A stretch of 6,275 nucleotides of DNA from an uncultured Eubacteriales bacterium (GTDB lineage Bacteria; Bacillota; Clostridia; Monoglobales; Monoglobaceae), in assembly GCA_900550775.1 (NCBI GenBank), contig URTH01000110.1, forward strand, positions 1 to 6,275, read 5' to 3'. The notes under the pieces were generated by a model. It was given only the letters and a program-made list of their open reading frames with translations, was not told the origin of the DNA and searched no databases. Positions 1 to 5,198 of the stretch are shown here, in pieces (the first letter of the stretch is position 1; the number at the start of each line of letters is the position of its first letter). The position numbers and the translations under genes are program-made.

Positions 1-262
1 TGTGGGAAAGCAGTACTACCGTCTCGCCGAACGAGGTAACGCCGATCGCGTCCACCTTGGTTTTTTTGACGGTCTCCCGGATGACCTCGCCCACCGCCTC
101 ATAGATGATGCCGGCGTGCAAAAGTCCCGGATCGGTTTTCTTTGCCGCATAATCCGGCATCTCATCATAGGCACGGTACGCCGTGCAAAGATGCGTTCCG
201 TCCGTTTGGTAAACGGTCAATTTGCAGCCGGTTGTTCCGATATCTAACCCACCGATATTCAT
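1..262 (-). CDS. FGGY-family carbohydrate kinase, N-terminal part (gene runs off the left edge)
   Basis: The visible 87 residues begin MNIGGLDIGTTGCKLTVY. The LDIGTTGCK stretch (residues 6-14) is the phosphate-1 loop of the ASKHA ATPase fold as found in xylulokinase, gluconokinase and glycerol kinase-type FGGY enzymes. Later, DAIGVTSFGET (about residues 70-80) matches the family's second N-terminal block, in which many members carry GISGQ. The substrate cannot be read from this part; a sugar or polyol phosphorylated with ATP in the cytoplasm is expected from the family. The start is uncertain. ATG at 262 has GGGAG only 2 bases upstream, while ATG at 271 (adding MGE) follows an A/T-only leader with no ribosome site. 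The gene is divergent from the PocR/AraC regulator at 372, which may control it. The catalytic base and the C-terminal domain lie outside the window. Confidence 0.82.
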   Translation of the reverse strand, partial: MNIGGLDIGTTGCKLTVYQTDGTHLCTAYRAYDEMPDYAAKKTDPGLLHAGIIYEAVGEVIRETVKKTKVDAIGVTSFGETVVLLSH

Positions 263-292
263 TTCTCCCATAAAAAATTTTTTAAATTTAGT

Positions 293-321
293 TTGATTTT
301 ACCACAAGAAAGCGGTATAAT
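293..321 (+). promoter_or_regulatory. Predicted sigma-A promoter of the PocR/AraC regulator gene
   Basis: TTGATT (293-298) and a perfect TATAAT (316-321) are separated by 17 bases. The start of transcription would fall near 328, about 44 bases before the regulator ATG at 372. It lies on the same bases as the divergent kinase promoter, so the two cannot easily be occupied together. Confidence 0.6.
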
Positions 322-324
322 AAA
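296..324 (-). promoter_or_regulatory. Predicted promoter of the FGGY kinase gene (extended -10 type)
   Basis: Read on the minus strand, TAAAAT (296-301) is preceded by TGG, giving an extended -10 of the TGn type. A weak TTTATT (319-324) sits 17 bases further upstream as a -35. Transcription would start near 289, leaving a leader of only about 18-27 bases. The -10 overlaps the -35 of the opposing regulator promoter. This is a motif-based prediction only. Confidence 0.4.
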
Positions 325-371
325 GAGAAAAATGTTTTATAATCTGTAATTTTGTTCAGGGGGTGTCTGTT

Positions 372-1211
372 ATGCCATTGCATTTTGACGCGGACGGACT
401 GAAAGAACTGCTGGTGGATTTTCATACCCTTACCCATATCCGCGCATCGGTTTATGATGCGGATATGAAAAAGCTGATCGCCTACCCGGAAAAGAGCTGT
501 CACTTTTGTTCCCTGCTCAAAGCCAACCCCTCCTCCCTCGCACGCTGCAAAAGCTGTGACCGTGACGGTTTTCTCGCCTGCAAGGAAAGCGGAAAGATTC
601 GGATTTACCGCTGCCACGCCGGGCTGACCGAGGGGGTCGCACCGATCCGTATGCACGATACCATCATCGGCTACATCATGTTTGGTCAGATCATTGACCC
701 TGCGCTGAAAAAGACGGCAAGGCAGACCATGATTGACTATTGCAGCAGCTACTGCGGCAATGCAGACGATGCCGCCAAGGCCTTTGACCGTCTTTGCGGC
801 AAGAACGAGCAGCAGATTCGTGCCGCCGCCAAGATTATGGAGGGCTGCGCCTGTTATCTTTGGATCAATCAGCTGATTAAGATGGACGCCGGAAGTCTTG
901 GCTATCAGATTTCGGTCTATATCGAAGATCACCTGAGCGAGGATCTCTCCGCCGCAAAGCTGTGCCGCATCTTTGATGTCAGCCGCAGCCGCCTGTTTGA
1001 GATTTCCAAGCAGTATTTCGGCGTCAGCATCGCGCGCCACATCAAAAAACGGCGGATGCATGCCGCCGCGCTGCTTTTGGAGGATCCCAAACGCCGCATC
1101 GGCGAGGTTGCCGCACTGGTGGGGATTGAGGATCAGAATTATTTTTCTAAAATGTTTAAAGCAGAAATGGGCAGCACGCCAAGCACCTGGCGCACCGCCC
1201 ATCAAATGTAA
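372..1211 (+). CDS. AraC-family transcriptional regulator with PocR ligand-sensing domain
   Basis: 279 residues. Residues about 5-165 form a PocR-type sensory domain, recognised by the block RCKSCDRDGFLAC (58-70) followed by YRCHAGLTEGVAPI (79-92) and then GYIMFGQ; C59, C62, C70, C81 and H82 are the characteristic conserved positions, and C43/C46 add another CxxC pair. PocR domains are known from the propanediol/cobalamin activator PocR and are thought to bind small polyol-type ligands. Residues about 178-275 are an AraC DNA-binding domain with two helix-turn-helix units; the second carries IGEVAALVGIEDQNYFSKMFK. ATG at 372 is preferred because AGGGGG (358-363) lies 8 bases upstream; an in-frame GTG at 363 overlaps that site and is rejected. 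The divergent FGGY kinase makes local control of carbohydrate or polyol use likely, but that is inference. Confidence 0.85.
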   Translation: MPLHFDADGLKELLVDFHTLTHIRASVYDADMKKLIAYPEKSCHFCSLLKANPSSLARCKSCDRDGFLACKESGKIRIYRCHAGLTEGVAPIRMHDTIIGYIMFGQIIDPALKKTARQTMIDYCSSYCGNADDAAKAFDRLCGKNEQQIRAAAKIMEGCACYLWINQLIKMDAGSLGYQISVYIEDHLSEDLSAAKLCRIFDVSRSRLFEISKQYFGVSIARHIKKRRMHAAALLLEDPKRRIGEVAALVGIEDQNYFSKMFKAEMGSTPSTWRTAHQM

Positions 1212-1226
1212 AATTAAGATCAGATA

Positions 1227-2084
1227 CTATCGTGCCAAATAGCCGGTAAGCTCCGCAAACTGCGCAACCGTCAAGCGTTCGCCGCGGATATCGGCAGAAA
1301 GCCCCATGGAGGAGAGCGCCGCTAAGATGCGCTCTTTTTCTATTTGGAGATACGGACTTTTGGTCAGCGCGTTGAGCAGCGTCTTGCGCCGCTGCCCAAA
1401 GGCGGACTTGACCACCTTAAAAAACAGTTTTTCATCCGATACCCGAACGGACGGCTCCGGCAAAACTTCAAGCTTAATCACCGAGGACGCAACCTTGGGC
1501 TGCGGCAGAAAGCAATGCGGCTCTGCCTTGCAGATCAGGCTTGGCTTCGCATAATACTGCACTGCCACCGACAATGCGCCGTATTCCTTGCCGCCGGGCG
1601 CCGCCGTCATGCGGTCGGCAACCTCCTTTTGTACCATCAGCGTCATGGTTGTCACCGGCAGTCGGCTCTCCAGCAGTTCCATAATAATGGGTGTCGTGAT
1701 GTAGTACGGCAGATTGGCTGCAACACAAAACGGCGCATCACCGAACAGTTCGTGCGTCAGCGCCTTTAAATCCACCGTCATGACATCCTGATGAATCAGG
1801 GTAAAATCGGGATAGGGCGCCATGGTCTCCTCTAAAATCGGGATCAACGCGCGGTCGATTTCGATAGCCGCGGTATGCTTTGCATGCGCTGCAAGGCAAC
1901 GGGTCAGCGTCCCTGCACCGGGGCCGATCTCCAAAGCGCAGCCGGTCTCCCACGGCGCGGCCGCGTCCACAATCTTATGCAGCACATTTTCATCAATCAA
2001 AAAATTTTGTCCCAGGCTCTTGGAAAACGAAAATCCGTGCCGGGCAAGCAGCTCTTTCAGTTCTGCCGGGTGGGTCAGGTTCAT
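1227..2084 (-). CDS. rsmA: 16S rRNA (adenine1518-N6/adenine1519-N6)-dimethyltransferase RsmA (KsgA)
   Basis: 285 residues, the usual length for the family. It dimethylates two adjacent adenines near the 3' end of 16S rRNA using S-adenosylmethionine and acts late in 30S assembly. Visible family signatures are KSLGQNFLID (22-31), the SAM-binding motif I LEIGPGAGTLT (51-61), the acidic IEIDR after strand 2 (74-78), the catalytic motif IV NLPYYI (124-129), the MVQKEVADR block and, near the end, SAFGQRRKTL. ATG at 2084 is chosen because GGAGG lies 8 bases upstream; ATG at 2090 (adding MS) would leave only 2 bases and is less likely. It lies 54 bases downstream of the corA-like gene on the same strand with no terminator or clear promoter between them, so co-transcription is likely. 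Its 3' end faces the regulator gene across 15 bases. Loss of this enzyme is known to give kasugamycin resistance. Confidence 0.96.
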   Translation of the reverse strand: MNLTHPAELKELLARHGFSFSKSLGQNFLIDENVLHKIVDAAAPWETGCALEIGPGAGTLTRCLAAHAKHTAAIEIDRALIPILEETMAPYPDFTLIHQDVMTVDLKALTHELFGDAPFCVAANLPYYITTPIIMELLESRLPVTTMTLMVQKEVADRMTAAPGGKEYGALSVAVQYYAKPSLICKAEPHCFLPQPKVASSVIKLEVLPEPSVRVSDEKLFFKVVKSAFGQRRKTLLNALTKSPYLQIEKERILAALSSMGLSADIRGERLTVAQFAELTGYLAR

Positions 2085-2138
2085 ACTCATATCCTCCGTT
2101 TCAAATGCTGTCTGTGCCGGGCTGATTCCGGCGATGCG

Positions 2139-2984
2139 TCACAGCCACTTCTTGCGTTTAAAAAACCAAAGCAGCGCCAGCACGATGCCGATGCTGACGA
2201 TAAATACGCACGGGTATCCGTACCGCCAATGCAGCTCCGGCATATTGGCAAAGTTCATCCCGTACCAGCCCACAATCAGCGTCAGCGGCAAAAAGATTGC
2301 CGTCACAACGGTAAAGACCTTCATCAGATCATTTTGTCGGATCGAAAGCTGCGACTGGTACGCCTCACGCAGCTGGCTGACCATCTCCTGCAAATCGCAG
2401 ACCGCGCGCAGATAGCGGTCGGTGCGTGCGCCCAAGATCTGAATCCGCATCCGCACCGTCTCCGAAAGAAGCTCGTTATCATTGGCCGTCATCTCATCAA
2501 AAATGGAATCCAGCTGGCTGTAATACCGCTTAAGCCGCAGCAGTTCTTTCCTCTGCGCGGAAATCCAGGCAAGGGCGCCGCGCTCCGTACGGGAGAAAAG
2601 CATATTTTCCGCGTCGTTCATCTGCTGCTCCATGCTCTCTAAGTAATCCATGTCACCCTTTAGCAGCCGCACAAAAAACCGATACAACAGCTGCTGGTTA
2701 TCCGTCTCTCCGTCCGCGGCCGCCTCTTTGACGAGCGCACGGACGTGCTGCTCGGCACGCTCATCCTCACAAAAGAAAAACAAATCCTCCGCGTCAAGGT
2801 AGATCATGATTTTGGGATTATCCGTCTCACTGCTTCGGATATCGTAATAGTCAAAAGCCAAAAGGTCAAAATGCGCAAAACATTCAAAGCTTTCAATCTG
2901 CCCTTCCTTGATATAGGCAAACACCTTGGGATCCATGTCCTCTGCCACGTCTGCCATGTGACGCAGCTGTAATATCCTTTGCAT
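2139..2984 (-). CDS. corA: CorA-family divalent cation (Mg2+/Co2+) transporter
   Basis: 281 residues, somewhat shorter than the roughly 315 of well-studied CorA proteins but normal for Firmicute CorA-like members. The N-terminal two thirds are soluble, charged and rich in helix (for example RTERGALAWISAQRKELLRL), as expected for the cytoplasmic funnel. The C-terminus carries two membrane segments, about 217-240 and 257-275. The family signature YGMNF (241-245, with the GMN selectivity motif at 242-244) ends the first, followed by the short external loop ANMPELHW and a basic tail KRKKW. CorA works as a pentamer in the plasma membrane and passes Mg2+ (also Co2+/Ni2+) down its gradient. The start at 2984 is supported by GGAGG 7 bases upstream. 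Substrate preference within the family cannot be told from the sequence. It probably heads a two-gene transcript with rsmA. Confidence 0.9.
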   Translation of the reverse strand: MQRILQLRHMADVAEDMDPKVFAYIKEGQIESFECFAHFDLLAFDYYDIRSSETDNPKIMIYLDAEDLFFFCEDERAEQHVRALVKEAAADGETDNQQLLYRFFVRLLKGDMDYLESMEQQMNDAENMLFSRTERGALAWISAQRKELLRLKRYYSQLDSIFDEMTANDNELLSETVRMRIQILGARTDRYLRAVCDLQEMVSQLREAYQSQLSIRQNDLMKVFTVVTAIFLPLTLIVGWYGMNFANMPELHWRYGYPCVFIVSIGIVLALLWFFKRKKWL

Positions 2985-3009
2985 TGCTTATCCTCCGCGT
3001 TTTCTTTTT

Positions 3010-3037
3010 ATTTTACCACAACGGCGCAAAAAATCAA
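3010..3037 (-). promoter_or_regulatory. Predicted promoter of the corA-rsmA transcript
   Basis: On the minus strand TTGATT (3032-3037) and TAAAAT (3010-3015) are separated by 16 bases, and the -10 has an upstream TGG (extended -10). Transcription would start near 3003, about 19 bases before the corA ATG and just ahead of its GGAGG. It is back to back with the thiT promoter. Confidence 0.5.
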
Positions 3038-3062
3038 CCACTAAAAATTTTGTCAAAAAAAC

Positions 3063-3091
3063 TTGACAATTTTGGAAAAATACGTTATCCT
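3063..3091 (+). promoter_or_regulatory. Predicted sigma-A promoter of the TPP riboswitch-thiT transcript
   Basis: A perfect TTGACA (3063-3068) lies 17 bases before TATCCT (3086-3091), with an A-tract (CAAAAAAAC, 3054-3062) directly upstream that could act as an UP element. Transcription would start near 3098, about 47 bases before the aptamer. The leader in between can form a small hairpin, ACGGTG/CGCCGT (3113-3118 with 3124-3129). Confidence 0.7.
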
Positions 3092-3144
3092 TTAGGTACG
3101 ATGTTTTTGCAGACGGTGTGATACGCCGTATTTAAAATTGAATA

Positions 3145-3235
3145 ATTCGGAGGGGGGCTTGTAAACAGGCTGAGAGGAAATTGTGAATTTCGACCCTATA
3201 ACCTGATATGGATAATGCCAGCGTAGGGATCGAAT
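3145..3235 (+). promoter_or_regulatory. TPP riboswitch aptamer (THI element)
   Basis: The conserved thi-box blocks are present in order: GGAGGGGGGCT (3149-3159), GCTGAGA (3169-3175), which recognises the pyrimidine ring, GACCC (3192-3196), and ACCTGAT followed by GGATAATGCCAGCGTAGGGA (3201-3207 and 3210-3229), which form the pyrophosphate-binding half. The closing helix P1 pairs ATTCG (3145-3149) with CGAAT (3231-3235). The P3 extension is a short perfect hairpin, GAAATT/AATTTC (3177-3182 with 3186-3191). It binds thiamine pyrophosphate and, given the terminator at 3260, switches transcription of thiT off when TPP is plentiful. Confidence 0.96.
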
Positions 3236-3259
3236 ATGTACCGTGTCATCGTATATTGC

Positions 3260-3290
3260 GCATATCTGTATAGGGCAGATATGCTTTTTT
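3260..3290 (+). terminator. Riboswitch-controlled intrinsic terminator in the thiT leader
   Basis: GCATATCTG (3260-3268) pairs perfectly with CAGATATGC (3276-3284) around the 7-base loop TATAGGG, followed by six T (3285-3290). It lies 25 bases after P1 and 63 bases before the thiT start. The loop plus the 5' arm can instead pair with aptamer bases 3194-3210, which gives a ready antiterminator (see findings). Confidence 0.92.
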
Positions 3291-3352
3291 ATTGCAAAAA
3301 CGCGGCGGCTTTTGTCCCCGTTTATATTTATTTGGAAGAAAGAAGGATTTTC

Positions 3353-3877
3353 ATGAAGAAAACAAAAGGAATGATTGAAATTGCAATCTGTATTGCACTG
3401 GCCGTTGTCTGCAGCCTGATTAAGGTATGGGAAATGCCGCAGGGCGGCTCAATCGCACTGACTATGATTCCGCTTTTGCTGCTGGCCTATCGCCGCGGCC
3501 CGGTTGCCGGAATCATCGGCGGCGCTCTGTACGGCGTTGTCTCGATGCTGATGGCCGGCGTGATTTATCATCCGATGTCGATTCTGCTTGACTATGTTTT
3601 GGCCTTCGGCGTGCTCGGTGTGGCCGGTTTCTTTCCCAAAACGCTCTCCGGCATCATTGCCGGAAGCTGCGTCGGCGTAGCCGGGCGTTTTATCAGCTCG
3701 GTCATCAGCGGTGCCGTGCTCTTTGCCGAATACGCGCCGGAGGGTCAAAACCCCTGGGTTTACTCTTTGGGTTACCAGGCAACCTATATGGTGCCGGAGT
3801 TGATCATCGCCCTCGTTGTTCTGATTCTTTTATTCTATAAGGCGAAAGCCCTCTTTATTCCGAAAGAGAATCACTAA
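3353..3877 (+). CDS. thiT: Thiamine transporter ThiT, substrate-binding (S) subunit of an ECF importer
   Basis: 174 residues with about six hydrophobic segments, the size and layout of ThiT. Signatures are EMPQGGSIAL (27-36) in the first long loop, RRGPVAG (47-53), HPMSILLDYVLAF (73-85), SGAVLFAEYAPEG (119-131) and YSLGYQATYMVPE (137-149). ThiT captures thiamine in the membrane and works with the shared EcfA/EcfA'/EcfT energising module, which is not in this window. ATG at 3353 is chosen because AGAAGGA lies 5 bases upstream; the reading frame stays open to 3236, but that stretch is the riboswitch terminator and is not coding. Control by the upstream TPP riboswitch independently supports the thiamine assignment. 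Compared with L. lactis ThiT (recalled from memory), the ligand positions His125, Trp133 and Asn151 appear as S116, F124 and Q142 here. The specificity may therefore be altered. Confidence 0.93.
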   Translation: MKKTKGMIEIAICIALAVVCSLIKVWEMPQGGSIALTMIPLLLLAYRRGPVAGIIGGALYGVVSMLMAGVIYHPMSILLDYVLAFGVLGVAGFFPKTLSGIIAGSCVGVAGRFISSVISGAVLFAEYAPEGQNPWVYSLGYQATYMVPELIIALVVLILLFYKAKALFIPKENH

Positions 3878-3951
3878 TATTGCCTCCCCCCAACCTAATG
3901 TTGGCAATCCGAGCCATCCTTAATCGGGCTTAGATCGCTGACATCAGGTTT
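3878..3951 (+). other. Possible structured RNA segment after thiT
   Basis: This non-coding stretch between the thiT stop and the terminator has several pairings that exclude each other. AACCTAATGT (3892-3901) pairs with ACATCAGGTT (3941-3950) at 9 of 10 positions. CCAAC (3890-3894) can instead pair with GTTGG (3900-3904), extended by ATTGCC (3879-3884) with GGCAAT (3903-3908) in another register. No known RNA family was recognised, and no ORF or ribosome site is present. Confidence 0.3.
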
Positions 3952-3993
3952 AACCGCCCCGCAGCATATTGCTGCGGCGGCGGTTCTTTTTTT
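3952..3993 (+). terminator. Strong intrinsic terminator of the thiT transcript
   Basis: AACCGCCCCGCAGCA (3952-3966) pairs with TGCTGCGGCGGCGGTT (3970-3985) around the loop TAT, with one bulged G in the 3' arm. It is followed by C and seven T (3987-3993). The 126 bases from 3994 to the perR promoter hold no gene that I can see, only a very A/T-rich block at about 4061-4100. Confidence 0.93.
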
Positions 3994-4102
3994 GTACCGT
4001 GCGGTGGGCAAACGGAAATCAGAAACAATTGCGCCGCAAAAAGGCTTGTACGGCCGAAAAAGATATTTTTAAAAAATTTTTTAAAAAATTTCAAAAAAAC
4101 AC

Positions 4103-4131
4103 TTGACAAATGACGGATAATGCATTATACT
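4103..4131 (+). promoter_or_regulatory. Near-consensus sigma-A promoter of the perR-rubrerythrin operon
   Basis: A perfect TTGACA (4103-4108) and TATACT (4126-4131) are separated by exactly 17 bases. Alternating A- and T-tracts (about 4065-4099) precede the -35 and could serve as an UP element or a bent region. Transcription should start near 4138, inside the palindrome described next. Confidence 0.88.
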
Positions 4132-4136
4132 AAAAC

Positions 4137-4155
4137 AGTAATAATTACTATTACT
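4137..4155 (+). promoter_or_regulatory. PerR-box-like operator overlapping the transcription start
   Basis: AGTAATA and TATTACT form a perfect 7-5-7 inverted repeat around ATTAC. Read as the 7-1-7 form used by Fur-family proteins (4139-4153, TAATAATTACTATTA), it matches the B. subtilis PerR box TTATAATNATTATAA at 11 of the 14 specified positions. Its place just after the -10 would block transcription when bound. Autoregulation by the adjacent PerR is the obvious reading but is inferred. Confidence 0.8.
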
Positions 4156-4176
4156 AATTTGAAAGGGCTGATTCTG

Positions 4177-4593
4177 ATGCAATCATCATCGCAAAATCGC
4201 GGCAGCAAGCAGCGCAGCGCGATCCTGCGGGTATTAAAAGGCACCGACACGCATCCCAGCGCTGAGTGGGTCTATCATGAAGTCAGACGGGAGATTCCCA
4301 ATATCAGCCTTGGGACAGTCTATCGAAACCTGGCACAGCTGGCAGATTCCGGCGAAATCCAAAGGATGGAGATCGGCGACGGCGTAGACCGCTTTGATTT
4401 TAATGAGCTGCCGCACTATCATATGTTTTGTCATTGCTGCAAGCGGCTTTTGGATCTTACCCTGCCCTATGACAAGACGATGGACAGCCGGGCAGAAGAA
4501 TTCGGCGCCGGTGATATTTCGTACCATGCCCTGATTTTTTACGGGACATGCAGCGACTGTCTTTCTCAAACAGAAAAAGAATTTCATTTATAA
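4177..4593 (+). CDS. perR: Peroxide-responsive Fur-family repressor PerR
   Basis: 138 residues. A winged-helix DNA-binding domain (about 9-75, with HPSAEWVY and [12 protein letters not shown]) is followed by the Fur dimerisation domain. Compared with B. subtilis PerR (recalled from memory), every metal ligand is present at a constant offset of 11: H26, D74, H80, H82 and D93 for the regulatory Fe/Mn site, and C85, C88, C125 and C128 for the structural zinc. D93 is Asp, the PerR choice, where Fur proteins usually have Glu. H26 and H80 correspond to the two histidines oxidised by H2O2 in PerR. ATG at 4177 is chosen because GAAAGGG (4161-4167) lies 9 bases upstream; the frame stays open back to 4120, but that part is the -10 and the operator. 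The gene heads the operon and is followed after 31 bases by the reverse rubrerythrin. It is expected to repress the whole cluster until peroxide inactivates it. Confidence 0.93.
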   Translation: MQSSSQNRGSKQRSAILRVLKGTDTHPSAEWVYHEVRREIPNISLGTVYRNLAQLADSGEIQRMEIGDGVDRFDFNELPHYHMFCHCCKRLLDLTLPYDKTMDSRAEEFGAGDISYHALIFYGTCSDCLSQTEKEFHL

Positions 4594-4624
4594 AAAAATT
4601 TATTTTAATTGGAGGTCATGTAAA

Positions 4625-5173
4625 ATGAAAAAATGGGTTTGCACGGTATGCGGTTATGTTTATGAGGGTACCAATCCGCCGGAGGCCTGTCCGCAATGTA
4701 AGGCACCGGCATCGAAGTTCCAGGAGCAGAGCGGCGCAATGACCTGGGCATGTGAGCATGTGATCGGCGTCGGCGCAAAGGATCAGGTAGAGGCTGACGT
4801 TTATGAAGGATTAAAGGCAAACTTTGAGGGCGAATGCACCGAGGTTGGTATGTATATCGCAATGAGCCGCCAGGCAATCCGCGAGGGCTACCCGGAAGTC
4901 GGCGAATTTTATATGAGAGCCGCTCTGGAAGAAGCAGAGCACGCCGCAAAATTTGCAGAGCTTTTGGGCGAAGTGGTCGTTCCCTGCACCAAGACCAATT
5001 TAACCATGCGTGCCGAGGCAGAATGCGGCGCAACCGCCGGAAAGTTAGAGCTTGCAAAGCGCGCAAAAGAGCTTGGCTATGACGCAATCCACGATACCGT
5101 CCATGAGATGGCAAAGGACGAGGCGCGGCACGGCCGCGGCTTTGAGGGTATGCTGAAGCGTTACTTCGGTTAA
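4625..5173 (+). CDS. Reverse rubrerythrin (N-terminal rubredoxin domain, C-terminal diiron domain)
   Basis: 182 residues. Residues 1-36 form a rubredoxin-type Fe(Cys)4 domain with C6, C9, C22 and C25 ([10 protein letters not shown], then ACPQC). After a linker ([11 protein letters not shown]) comes a four-helix ferritin-like diiron domain with [15 protein letters not shown] (69-83), EEAEHAAKF (102-110, ExxH), AEAECGA (130-136) and DEARHGRGF (165-173, ExxH). This domain order is opposite to that of classical rubrerythrin and matches the clostridial reverse rubrerythrins, which act as NADH-linked H2O2 (and O2) reductases with NADH:rubredoxin oxidoreductase as the electron source. GGAGG lies 9 bases before the ATG. 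It is the second gene of the operon, with the classical enzyme 25 bases downstream. It acts in the cytoplasm; no signal peptide is present. Confidence 0.95.
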   Translation: MKKWVCTVCGYVYEGTNPPEACPQCKAPASKFQEQSGAMTWACEHVIGVGAKDQVEADVYEGLKANFEGECTEVGMYIAMSRQAIREGYPEVGEFYMRAALEEAEHAAKFAELLGEVVVPCTKTNLTMRAEAECGATAGKLELAKRAKELGYDAIHDTVHEMAKDEARHGRGFEGMLKRYFG

Positions 5174-5198
5174 TTTAAACGGAAACAGAGGATAAAAC

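Noticed and set aside
288..1205. Long minus-strand ORF of 305 codons opposite the PocR/AraC gene
   Set aside because: The protein has no recognisable motif and mirrors a clearly real plus-strand gene; it is a codon-bias shadow.
1822..2642. Long plus-strand ORFs opposite rsmA and corA
   Set aside because: They have no motifs or ribosome sites and run across two well-supported minus-strand genes and the gap between them.
2695..2830. Two TTATCCGTCTC copies resembling DnaA boxes near a putative origin region
   Set aside because: Both lie inside corA and encode the repeated ETDN residues on the minus strand; they also deviate from the TTATCCACA consensus.
3236..3352. In-frame N-terminal extension of ThiT by 39 residues
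   Set aside because: It would start inside the riboswitch leader and translate the terminator hairpin; it has no ribosome site, whereas ATG 3353 has a good one.
4061..4100. A/T-tract block as a second palindromic operator
   Set aside because: The alternating A6/T6 runs are self-complementary only because they are homopolymeric; an UP element or bent DNA is the simpler reading.
4120..4176. In-frame N-terminal extension of PerR by 19 residues
   Set aside because: The extension covers the -10 box and operator and begins upstream of the predicted transcription start.
4605..5114. Minus-strand ORF of 169 codons opposite the reverse rubrerythrin
   Set aside because: Arg/Pro/Leu-rich low-quality translation typical of a shadow; the plus-strand gene is unmistakable.
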